Below, piece after piece: positions 54,863 to 64,000 of a stretch of DNA of 64,000 nt. How positions within the stretch are numbered: the stretch's first letter is position 1; every line of letters begins with the position of its first letter. The notes beneath the pieces are model-generated. The model did no database searches, was not told the DNA's origin, and saw only the letters and a program-made list of their open reading frames with translations. Position numbers and translations under genes: made by a program. Location of the stretch: positions 22,236,502-22,300,501 of the forward strand of contig NC_089591.1 in assembly GCF_019320115.1 (NCBI RefSeq), written 5' to 3'. This DNA is from Miscanthus floridulus (lineage: Eukaryota; Streptophyta; Magnoliopsida; Poales; Poaceae).

Positions 54863-57800
54863 TCTAACACCCCATGTGTTTATCACCAGTTAAGCAATGG
54901 GTTTGAGCTCAAACATGACATGTTAAGTGGTGATGAAGGTGTCAAGATCAAATCTACAAGAGTGGGCTCCAACTTAAACTTGGACAACACACCCTTACTT
55001 ACATGTGTACCCTTGTTAAGATTATGCAAGAGTAATGTTAAACATGCCTACTTCATGTACATTACATCAACATGCATCCATTTTGACCTAGTGGAAACGT
55101 TTCATGAAGTTTGGAGCTAAAAAGTCACATGAAATGATGAGTTACATTCTTGCTTGAATTGCACTATTAAGTGAATGGAATTATAGGTCATCAACCAAAC
55201 CTTACTACCTTTCCCAAATGACTCTAATTGAACTCTACAACAAAAGTCATGAAGGGTTCGTGTTGAGCAAATGTCAAGAAAAGGCCTTAATTGGTCGAAA
55301 ACCCTAATTATAGGGTTTAACTAGGTGCTGCTTTGACCAAGATGAAGAAATGGTTTCTATACCATATATGAAGTTTGACCATTAATAAAAGTTGAAGTTT
55401 GAGTGGAGTACAACAAACTTTATTTTTAGACCAAGACCTGATTCAACTTCTAAGTGGCTCAAATAGAGGACTCAAGATGGAATCAGCTGCTGTTTATGGG
55501 CTCTAAATAATTCCAAGTCTAGAATTCATCGTCATTGACATTGGCGTTTCATGTTCTTGGATTTTTGTTAAGCAACTCAAGTTGAGCCAAATATAAAAGT
55601 TGGAATATATGTTTCAAAGAAGGACATACAACAAGTTGGAATCAATTTGACCACATTTTGACAATGTAATTTGAGCTCAAGCAGAGAAAGGCTTAATCCT
55701 CGATTAGTCGTTGACATTGTCAACTTTGGGCTTAATTAGGCGCTAATAGAGAGCTCTAATGACTAGGCACCTTTAATGAGTTTTGTAGATCATTAGGTGG
55801 GCTACAACTTTGCTTCTGAGCCAAGGTCCACTTCAGCTCGTAGCTAGCCCAAATTAGGCTCCTCACCTTGCCCACACCGACGCACGCCAGGTGTTCGATG
55901 GTGGGCCCCATAGGGGACACGCGGTTGCCATGCTTGCTGCCCCTGCTCCACACATTATGGATTCCCTGCCTAAGCCGTGCCACTGCCAGATGTTGTCCCG
56001 CACCGAGATCCACTTCACGCTTGTGGTATTTATAACAAAGTTGTGCATGGTTTGCTAATATTTCTAAAAAGTCTAGAACCACCTTGTTGTGAAATCTAGA
56101 ACTCAACTTATTGTTGTTTGAAGCTGCATGTTCAGATTTTGTCCATGTTTTGGATAGAATTGTTGCTTTGTGTGTTTAAGGCCAAATAATTGTTAAATCA
56201 ATTAAGAAGATAATAAGAAAGTTGTAGATAACTTAATAATCTTTCTATAAACTTAATGATCATGCTTGTTGGATGATTAGAACTCCAGTTATACATTTAT
56301 GAAGTTAATGTCAGTTTTCTAGTCCTCATCGGTATAGACCTAAGATATTGGCATATTTGATTATGTTAATCTAGTGAGTTAGCTTTTGGAATGCATAACA
56401 AAGTTTTAGATAATTTCATTAGCTTTCTAGAAAGTCTAGGGTCACATTTGTTAGATGCGTATATCTCTAGTTATGGTTAAAACAAGTGAGTGTTGTTCTG
56501 CTATCTAGATTTCTATACATGTGCTAGGTGATTGCTTTAGCTTGCTCTTGTTTTGGCTAAACATGTTGGTTAGTTCTAGATCGATGCATGTGTGCAACAT
56601 ATGAACTTAAGTTCACTTGTGTGACATGACTATTATGTTTGCTATCCCTCTATAATAGGTTGTGTGATGTTTAGTTAAATAACTCTAGGTGCCTATGTCT
56701 TGCATGATATTATGTTGCCTTGAATGCTATTATGTGATGCATCTCATATTACCATTCTTCATATTCATGCACTTGCATCTTGCATCTCATCTAGGTACGC
56801 TAGATGAACCACGTGAAGGACGTGATGTTGGAGCCAAACCCGAAGATGGAGTTTGGTGAATCCATCTAGAAGATGGAAGGACTAAGCAAGTGTCAAGATG
56901 GGAGATGCTTGCCAAGCGAGTGTCGTCTAACAAACAATAACCTAGTGTTGGATCCTAGGCAAGCCTCGAAGCATTCTAAGCCTCCTATGTTTTTACAAAT
57001 ATCACTTGAGTCCTTTATGTTGATGCATTAGGTTATAAGAGTTGATTAGAATCACTTGATGCATAGAACTATCCTTGTCTAGAAATATACCTTGAACCCT
57101 ATGTAGGTCTAGGATCGAATATATGCTTAGCAATGCCTAGACCGGTAGAAGTCGGATGATTTCCTATCACCTATGAGATATAGGTGGATATCAAAGCATG
57201 GTTGGCTATATTTGCTATCATAGAAATAACTATGTGTTGATAAATAAAAGGAGACCGGGCGGGATTGTGATAGAGAAGCAACAAGGCATGGAGGTCTCGG
57301 TGCCTATTTATCCATATCTATGTCGGTCAAGGACCAAAGCGCTGTACATCCTCATGTCATGTTGAACGCATGCCTAGCACTTAGTTGGCCGGATAAGTCA
57401 TTCCGACTGTGAAGCCGAGTAGCTCAACTTAGGCCGGGACCCAGTAAGTGAAAGTGTGCACCTTAGTTGGCAGTAAGGATGTGTGGAGAGCCAATGGTGT
57501 GAGTCCAAGGGCATGTTCGAGTTCTGATCTTCCTAGCAGATTGGTATAATCTCTGAGGGTGCAGCGCTGATCGGAATCATGAAGTTGGTTCCTGAGTTGT
57601 ACCAAAGGTGACCTGATGTGACCCCGATGGGGGAAGTATGGGTTTGTATTAGGAATAATTCCCTAGCTAGGTAGGAATCAATTCGAATCACCAGTCTCTT
57701 CCGGATAGCAAGAACTTGACTAAGCAGCGGCAATGTAGAGTAACTTAATGGAAACTTGATGGTTATGATGATGATGATAATCATATTACTATACCGGCTA

Positions 57801-58479
57801 TGGTTACTATTGCATGTTACCAAATGATATTCCACATGTTTGGCATAGGTTAGTTGCTAATCTAGAGATGGATAGCTATAATTAACTTGGTTACCTGAAT
57901 TGTAAAATGTATAGCTCAACTAGTGGCTTTTATACAAAGTTTTGTCAAGCTAGCTCCACCTATAAAGCCTTGCATACTCTTTGGTGTCACTTTATTTCTA
58001 GTTTATGATGGGTAAGTCTAGCTGAGTATATTCAAGTACTCAGGGTTTATCCGACCATGTTGTAGGTGAAGTTCTTGGCCTGCTGAAGATGGTGGCTAAC
58101 CACCGGTGGGCTCGATGACTCTATAGTTATTTCTCATCTATATGATTTTATCAGAGGATGTCATTTATGATAGCAATGTATTTGGAACTTATATTATTGT
58201 AATCATTTGAAAGCTATGTTGTTTTCACTAATCAGGTTTTGAAACCCAAACTTGTATTATTATTTGTGAACCCATTTGTAATATTATTTCCTCTACAACT
58301 CTGTGTATGTGATGTATATTTCCTTAATCATACGATCTTGGTTGTGATGTTGATTTACTAAGGTCCTTCGTGACACTCGGTGGACTACCGGGTTTATATA
58401 AGTGAAAGTATGTGCATGTCAATGTGCTAAACGGGGACAGCCATACTAGATCTTGTATAAATTGGGTGGTTCTATCACA
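54863..58479 (+). repeat. LTR of a third Tekay-like family (solo or truncated)
   Basis: It starts TCTAACACCCCATG (TGTAACACC in the relatives, second base changed) and ends GGTGGTTCTATCACA, like the Tekay LTR ends. It contains the conserved core at about 57135-57740 and a GTACTCAGGGTTTATCC block. No PBS follows, so it is a solo LTR or the internal part is lost. The flanking five bases, CTAGC and CCAGG, agree in only three positions, so a target duplication is not secure. The rest (54900-57100, 57760-58470) has no coding signal I can support. Confidence 0.75.
57135..57740 (+). repeat. Conserved non-coding LTR core (third family copy)
   Basis: It shares GACCGGTAGAAGTCGG, AGTTGGCCGGATAAGTC, GAGTTGTACCAAAGGTGACC and CCGGATAGCAAGAACTTGAC with the Tekay-1 and Tekay-2 LTRs, in the same order. 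Confidence 0.75.
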
Positions 58480-58639
58480 CCAGGTAGCTTGTCGAGACGT
58501 TCAGCGATAGCGCTTGGCTGTAGAAGCCTGAGTACAACCAACGCCAACAAGAGGAACAAAGAGAATGACAACGTCGGGAGTGTGATGCCTTCAGGGCATC
58601 TGCTTCTCGCAACCTCGACGCCGAGTTCATGGAAGTAGC

Positions 58640-59870
58640 TAGCCATAGGGTTTTCACTACACCCTATGCTAACTGTCTATGCCTTGTCCAATGAGCTGGC
58701 CTCTATAGAAAACTCAATTGATGATCAACGGTGTCTCAAAGTCATCCTAGAATCCATAGCCTTACAGATGCAAGCAGCAAGAGGGGCGTCCGCCGCTCCC
58801 AACCCTTCTCAAGGGATCCTCGTGCTCCTACCAATTCTCGATAGGGTAACCCATACCAATTACTGGCTCATTCACGTCTAGTGCCTCAGGGTAACCTGAA
58901 CAGGAATCAAGGGTACCTGCTACAACAATAGAGAGGGAAGGGGAAAGTCCAAGTATAGGGAAGCTAGTATTTCACCTGATAGATTCCCATGTTTCTCTGA
59001 CAGACTTTAATGTCTAGCTACCTTACAAATTCAAGTCATCCAACCACTCTAGGTATAATGGGAAAATAGAGTCCAACCAATGGTTATGCATCTACTCTCA
59101 GTCCATCGAGTTGGCTGGTGGCGACCATGATATCAAAGTCTTATACTTTCCTATGGCACTTGAGACCGTGCCACTCGCCTAGTTTGATAAGCTATAGCCT
59201 AACTCTATTGATACTTGGGAGCAACTTCAGCGCAAGTTTTGTGAAAATTTCTATGGCATCCTCACCCACCCAAGTACTCGAAATAGAGCTTAGAACATGC
59301 AAATAGAAGCCAGACGAGACCTTCTAGGAATACTACCGTCGCTTCACAGAGTTACGAGCCCAAGTCTATGATATCACAAACAGAGAGGTGATTGAGCACT
59401 TCTCCAGTGGGATCAAGTACAAGTGGTAGTTTGAAAAATTATGTGATGATAACCCAGAGACCACTGAAGATTTCAAGCGAATGGTTCAGAAGATGATTGC
59501 ATCTAAAAGTGTACTCATGAGCGATTCCCACTGTGGTTAGCAGGACAACAGAAACTATGACCCTAGGGGCAATTAGGGTGGACAGTCCAATAGAAAACAA
59601 GGACTCGACAACACCCTTGCCTCCATGGATAGGTCCAAGAAGTCTAATAAGAACACCAAGAAGTTTGAAGACCTTAAGAACCTACCATGCCCTTTCAACA
59701 AAAACGCAAGCACATGGCGGCCGAGTGCAAACAACTTTAGGAGCTAGGGTTTTATGCCAAGAGCAACAAAGGGCAAGGGTAAGGATGATAACAACAAGGA
59801 TAGAGACAACAACCCTAATCTAGGCTTTCAACATCCTAAGGGTGACATTGCAGTAATATTTGCATGAGTA
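58640..59870 (+). pseudogene. Tat gag
   Basis: An early stretch reads VYALSNELASIENSIDDQRC. The capsid part reads LYFPMALETVPLA, then SIDTWEQLQRKFCENFYG.., the usual gypsy Gag block, and after frameshifts YRRFTELRAQVYDITNREVI and NPETTEDFKRMVQKMIAS. A lysine/asparagine-rich tail with one recognisable Cys (PCPFNKN) takes the place of the zinc knuckle, which is damaged. The homology is clear in order and spacing but frame changes about every 100-150 bp. Confidence 0.7.
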
Positions 59871-60002
59871 CCATCCTCATCTAACAAGCGCACTGGAAAG
59901 CTGGCACTCTGGGATATCATGGTAGGAGAACCATCAATGCCTAAGTACCTCAATTGGTCTAAGTACCCAATCTAGTTTTCTAGGAAAGATCAATGGACTA
60001 GC

Positions 60003-60512
60003 GTGTCCAATGTTGGCCATTGTCCACTTGTCCTGGGTTTGATAATAGCAGGCATGATGGTCCTCAAGGTCCTGATCAATGGTAACATAGGATTGAATAT
60101 TATATTTGTAGATATGTTGAAGAAGATAGGCCTAGACTTCACCAGCCTACTTACTCCGATAGACGTCCCCTTCTATGAGATAGTACTAAGAAAAGCTCCT
60201 ATGCCACTCAGACAGATCACGCTCTCGGTTATGTTTGGTACCCCCAAACAATTTTTAAACGAAGTTCATCAAGTTGGAGGTGGCTGATTTTGAATCATCC
60301 TACCATGCCATCATTGGACGACCAGCTCTAGCCAAGTTTATGGTTATCCCACACTACCCATACCTCTTGCTTAAGATGTCGGGTCCCAATGGCGTACTCT
60401 CCTTCCGGGGTGACTTAAAGTGCTCTTACGATCATGACACGGAAGCCATCCAGATCGCAACTAAGGCACAACAAGCCTTTGAAGCACAGGAGATTGCCAA
60501 CCTTGCACAATA
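60003..60512 (+). pseudogene. Tat aspartic protease, catalytic Asp lost
   Basis: The frame reads KVLINGNIGLNIIFVDMLKK, where Tat relatives have a V-L-I-D-G-G-S/A pattern: the catalytic Asp codon GAT is AAT (Asn) and the following Gly-Ser is Asn-Ile. The C-terminal half, in another frame from 60274, reads DFESSYHAIIGRPALAKFM and PHYPYLLLKMSGPNGVLSFR, which is typical of this lineage. The protease would be dead even without frameshifts. Confidence 0.82.
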
Positions 60513-60654
60513 GACTAAACCTGAAGACATGGAGATATCGACTAAGAAGGCGAGTATTATCACACCACCTTCTGACTCGGACATCATGAAGATTGACCTG
60601 GGTACCGGTGATCCTACCAAGACGATGCTTATCAGTGCCCACCTTCCAAATGAA

Positions 60655-61540
60655 TAGGAACTCACGCTCACCAACTTTCTTAGGGACAACAAAAATATCT
60701 TCGCCTGGAAGCCGACCGACATGCCAGGTCTCTCGAGAGAGTTGGCTGAGCATAGACTAGAATTGAATCCTAGCTCAAAGCCGGTCAAGCAATGCCTATG
60801 ATGGTTTTCACCAGACAAGAAGGCAACAATCAAGAAGAAAATCACAAAGCTATTGGTGGCAGGGTTCATTAGGGAAATGTTGCACCCTGACTAGTTAGCC
60901 AACCCAATAGTCTTTTAGAAGAAGAAGTCGATCGAGTGGCGCATGTGCATCAACTATATAGATCTCAATAAACATTGCCCAAAGGATCCCTTTAGACTAC
61001 CTCGCATTGATTAGATCATAGATTCTACAACCGGGGCGGCCCTTTTATCCTTTCTTGATTATTACTCGGGCTACCATCAGATTGCCCTCAGGAAAGAAGA
61101 TCAAAGCAAGACATCCTTCATCACTCCGTTTGGTGCCTACTGCAACACGACTATGTCCTTTGGTTTAAAAAATGCCAACACAACCTATCAACGGGCTATC
61201 TAGGCATGCCTAAGCGAATAGATTAGTCGTAATGTGGAAGCCTACATAGATGATGTAGTCGTCCAGACCAAGGGTCCCTCTACTCTGATCGCTGATTTGA
61301 AGGAAACCTTTAACAACCTCCGTGAGTATAATTGGAAGCTCAACCCAATCAAGTGTGTGTTTGGAGTCCCATCTAGACAACTTTTGGGTTTTCTTGTGAG
61401 CCATCAGAGTATTGAAGCCAGCACAAAGCAGATTCAAGCGATCACTTAGATGACTCATCCACACTATGTTAAAGATGTCTAGAAGTTGACAGGGTGCATG
61501 GCTGCCCTCAATCGTTTTATTTCATGACTCGGGGAGAAGG
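60655..61540 (+). pseudogene. Tat reverse transcriptase
   Basis: Motifs with stops between: KITKLLVAGFIREMLHPD, MCINYIDLNKHCPKDPFRLP, LLSFLDYYSGYHQIALRKED, TSFITPFGAYCNTTMSFGLK, AYIDDVVVQTKG (YIDD active site at about 61240-61255) and LNPIKCVFGVPSRQLLGFLV. In-frame stops in 60890-61500 are seven TAG (two at Trp positions: PD*LA and IVF*KKK; five where Gln is expected: RID*IID, RAI*ACL, LSE*ISR, AIT*MTH, KDV*KLT) and one TGA. Otherwise the frame is nearly free of indels. Confidence 0.9.
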
Positions 61541-62100
61541 TTTTGCCCTTCTTCAAGATGTTGAAGAAGTTCGGCAAGTTTGAGTGGACCAAAGAGGCAG
61601 ACAAGGGCTTTCAAAAGCTCAAAGAATACCTCTCAAACTCTCTGATACTTACTCCACCAGAAAAACAAGAGCCACTCTTACTCTACATTGTGGCTACTAC
61701 TACAGTAGTCAGCACGGCAATTGTTGTGGAACGTGCTGAAGAAGGACATGCATATAAGGTACAATGACTTGTTAATTATATTAGCGAAGTGCTATCAGAC
61801 TCCAAGGCTAGGTACCCACATGTGCAAAAGCTCCTATTTTCCTCTTGATTACTTCTCGCAAGCTCCGCCACTACTTTGATGAGCATAAGGTTACAGTGGT
61901 ATCTGACTTCCCACTCGGTGATGTCCTACACAACCGTGATGCAACAGGGTGCATATCAAAGTGGTCAGTCAAACTCAGAGCGCTCAACATCGAATTTGCC
62001 TCCCACAAGGCTATCAAGTCCCAAGTCTTGGATGATTTTATAGCCAAGTGGACCGAAATCCAACAACCTACTCCGACAGTCATCCTAGATCATTGGAAGA
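61541..62100 (+). pseudogene. Tat RNase H
   Basis: After PFFKMLKKFGKFEWTKEADK comes LILTPPEKQEPLLLYIVATT. In Tat elements this position reads LYIxxS/T rather than DAS, so the classical first Asp is naturally absent. The region ends RHYFDEHKVTVVSDFPLGDV and SKWSVKLRALNIEF. A stop and frameshift lie near 61765-61845. Confidence 0.8.
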
Positions 62101-62482
62101 TGTAGTTTGATGGCTCTCTCAAGCTTGGAGGCACAGGTGTTGGTGTCCTTTTTATCTCTCTTAACGGCAAGCAGCTTAAGTATGTCTTACAAATACTCTA
62201 GCCTGCTACCAACAACGAAGATGAGTACAAGGTCCGTTTACACAGCCTCCGAGTGGTAGTCTCACTTGGCATCAAGCGACTACTTGTCTATGGATGACTC
62301 TTTGATGGTCATTAATCAAGTGAATAAAGATTGGGACTGCATCAAAGAAACCATGGATGCCTACTATGCTGAAGTCCACAAACTTGAGAAGCACTTTCAA
62401 GGCTTAGAAATCCATCATGTCGTAAGAGATCTCAATGTTGCAGCTGATGTTTTGGCCAAATTGGGATCAGACAGAGCATAGG
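62101..62482 (+). pseudogene. Tat second RNase H-like domain (aRNH)
   Basis: FDGSLKLGGTGVGVLFIS follows a TAG in place of Gln. Then come NNEDEYKVRLHSLRVVVSLG (Glu position; Lys where Ala-Glu-Tyr-Glu-Ala-like sequences are usual), LLVYG, and, one frame over, MVINQVNKDWDCIKETMDAY and VVRDLNVAADVLAKLGSDRA. This is the archaeal-type RNase H found only in Tat-lineage gypsy elements, between RT-RNase H and integrase. Confidence 0.82.
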
Positions 62483-62559
62483 TACCGGCTGGTGTGTATG
62501 TTCAGGAACTCGACGCCCCCTCAATAAAGTAGGAAGCTTCCACATCAATTGATATCCTA

Positions 62560-63790
62560 GCTCTAGATGTACAAGTGCTAGTCATTAACCTAGCATGGAG
62601 ACAAGCCTTCATACACAAGCTTAATGACAAGGTAGAAGCAGAGCAAATCACATGCAGAAGCAAGAACTACATCTTAATTAGAGATAGGTTCTACCGATGG
62701 TGAGCATCCTCTGGTGTTCTCCTCAAACGCATCACACCTGAAGAAGGGCAGCAAATTTTAGAAGAAATCCATTCTGGGCACTGCGATAACCATGCAGCCT
62801 CTAGGACTCTAGTTGGCAAGGCTTTTAGATCTAAGTATCACTAGCCTATATCACTAAAAGATGCAGAAGAGTTGGTATAACACTGCAAGGGTTGTTAGTT
62901 TTTTGCCAAGCAGGCTCACATCCTAGCCCACAACCTCATCTACATCCCTCCATCATGGCCTTTCTCATGCTAGGGGCTCAACAGGGTTGGCCCTCTCAAA
63001 CATGCTCCAAGTGGCTTCGAGTATATCTACGTGGCCATTGACAAGTTCACCAAGTGGATAGAGTACAAACCACTTGTTAAAATCAACGCTACCAAGGTAG
63101 TCGAGTTCATGCAAGATATTATGTACCGGTTTAGCATGCCCAATTAGATCATTATAGATCTCAGGCTCACCCTTTACAGCCATCGAATTCAGAAGTTGGG
63201 CTCAAGATTGCGGCATCAGCATCGATTATGCCTCTGTTGCTCATCCTCAGGCTAACGGCCAAGTTGAACAGGGCTAATAGGCTATTACTAGTCGGATTAA
63301 AGCCCATGATATTTGACGATCTTAAGGATTATGGTGGCAAGTGGATCTATGAGTTACCCTAAGGTGGTTTAGGGACTACGCACTTAGCAGAGTAGAGCGA
63401 TAGGGTACTCACCCTTCTTCCTGGTTTATGGCTCTGAAGCCATCTTACCAACAGACTTGATATGGAACTCTCCCAGAGTCGAACAGTATGACGAAGGCAA
63501 AGCAGATGACATAAGGCGACTAGAAATCGATAGTGCTGAAGAAGTCAAGCTCAACACACTTTTCAAGTCTTGCAGATACCTGTAAGGCCTGTGTCATCAC
63601 TACTGACAAAAATGTGCACCCCCGCTACTTTCCAAGTTAGCGACCTAGTCCTCAAACGTATCTAGAATACTACAGGACTACACAAGTTACTCAGTCCCTA
63701 GGAAGGCCCCTTCATCATCTCCCAAGTCACTTAGCCAGACTCCTTTGAGTTAATCACAAAAGACGACGATCTCGTGCCTAATTCCTAGAA
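62560..63790 (+). pseudogene. Tat integrase
   Basis: HHCC region: EEGQQILEEIHSGHCDNHAA .. HCKGC*FFAKQ. The core reads VGPLKHAPSGFEYIYVAIDK, FTKWIEYKPLVKINATKVVE, then MYRFSMPN*IIIDL. The second Asp block and the Glu block (AHPQANGQ-like at about 63240) are present in shifted frames. The C-terminal region (DLVLKRI .. GPFIISQVT) reaches about 63790. Heavily decayed. Confidence 0.78.
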
Positions 63791-64000
63791 CATTGACTAG
63801 CTATGGAGATTTTATGCTTAGTAGTATTTAAGTAGTCTTTTTAGTAAAATCAGTCTTCTAGCTTATGTACTTAAGATTCTTCATTATTAATACAGAGTCA
63901 ATATTCTTTGCTAGATACATTTGTTCTTTTACTTTTATACAAGGTACACAACTTAGTAGTTGTATTACCCTTATTTAGCCTTTTTAACACATCATACATG
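63791..64000 (+). other. AT-rich end of window
   Basis: This follows the Tat integrase. It is probably the 3' untranslated region approaching the LTR. I see no LTR start or polypurine tract. Confidence 0.3.

Larger units (their letters stand above)
58480..64000 (+). mobile_element. Decayed Tat-lineage Ty3/gypsy element (gag-pol, no LTR seen)
   Basis: Order on the plus strand: gag, protease, RT, RNase H, a second (archaeal-type) RNase H-like domain, integrase. The second RNase H between the first and integrase is the hallmark of the Tat lineage (RIRE2/Retand relatives). Stops are dense and mostly TAG. The 5' end is cut by or lies beyond the third-family LTR; a 3' LTR is not recognisable before the window end. 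Confidence 0.85.

Noticed and set aside
56780..58140. Split ORF in the third LTR family
   Set aside because: The GC donor and the CAGGGTTTAT acceptor area are there, but the frame has stops and the CK.CL..DED tail is not encoded, so no claim is made for this copy.
1..64000. A host gene, defence system or bacterial-type operon
   Set aside because: Every readable protein belongs to a retrotransposon or transposon-borne family; no ribosomal binding sites, operon spacing or host gene exons were seen.

Overview
The window is repeat-dense, retrotransposon-filled intergenic DNA from a large grass genome. The family content (long-LTR Tekay chromoviruses, SIRE/Maximus copia, Tat-lineage gypsy, antisense plant-mobile-domain genes) suggests a panicoid grass such as sorghum, Miscanthus or sugarcane; that placement is inference. 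I found no intact host gene, tRNA, rRNA, CRISPR array or bacterial-type operon. Almost every base can be assigned to nested or abutting LTR retrotransposons, all with broken reading frames.

Layout, left to right. (1) 1-10696: a minus-strand Ty3/gypsy Tekay chromovirus (Tekay-1), with its 3' LTR cut by the window start, gag-pol at 345-4712, PBS at 5832-5843 and a 4.85 kb 5' LTR. It sits inside (2) a plus-strand gag-protease-only LTR element (copy A, 10697-19134) that carries an antisense plant-mobile-domain (PMD) gene and ends in a 1.8 kb LTR. (3) 19135-21480: a decayed minus-strand 'putative plant transposon protein' gene and its GC-rich upstream flank. (4) 21481-43506: a minus-strand SIRE-type copia element whose reverse transcriptase is split by (5) Tekay-2 (23243-37193, plus strand, two 4.16 kb LTRs, 5-bp target duplication ATATC). 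(6) 43507-44542 plus 53760-54445: the 5' leader and leader ORF of another Tekay-like element, split by (7) a complete gag-protease element (copy B, 44543-53759, target duplication CTAGG). (8) 54863-58479: an LTR of a third Tekay-like family with no internal region. (9) 58480-64000: a heavily decayed Tat-lineage gypsy element with a second RNase H domain.

How parts relate. Tekay-1 and Tekay-2 encode gag, aspartic protease, RT, RNase H, integrase and a C-terminal chromodomain. Copies A and B have gag and protease but no RT or integrase, so they must have depended on an autonomous partner. Nonsense codons are mostly TAG standing where CAG or TGG is expected, which looks like deamination of methylated cytosines.

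Most unusual signal: inside the LTRs of both Tekay families there is an apparent split small gene. A roughly 153-nt exon-like block ends in ..PECPDHQPS.F.K. About 1 kb further on is a 62-nt block that would complete the frame with a conserved CxxC/acid tail (GFCKYCLHPAGDED in one, GYCKNCLAPAVDED in the other) and a stop. The junctions look like a GC-AG intron. The two families keep the amino-acid pattern and the exon 2 length although the DNA has diverged.
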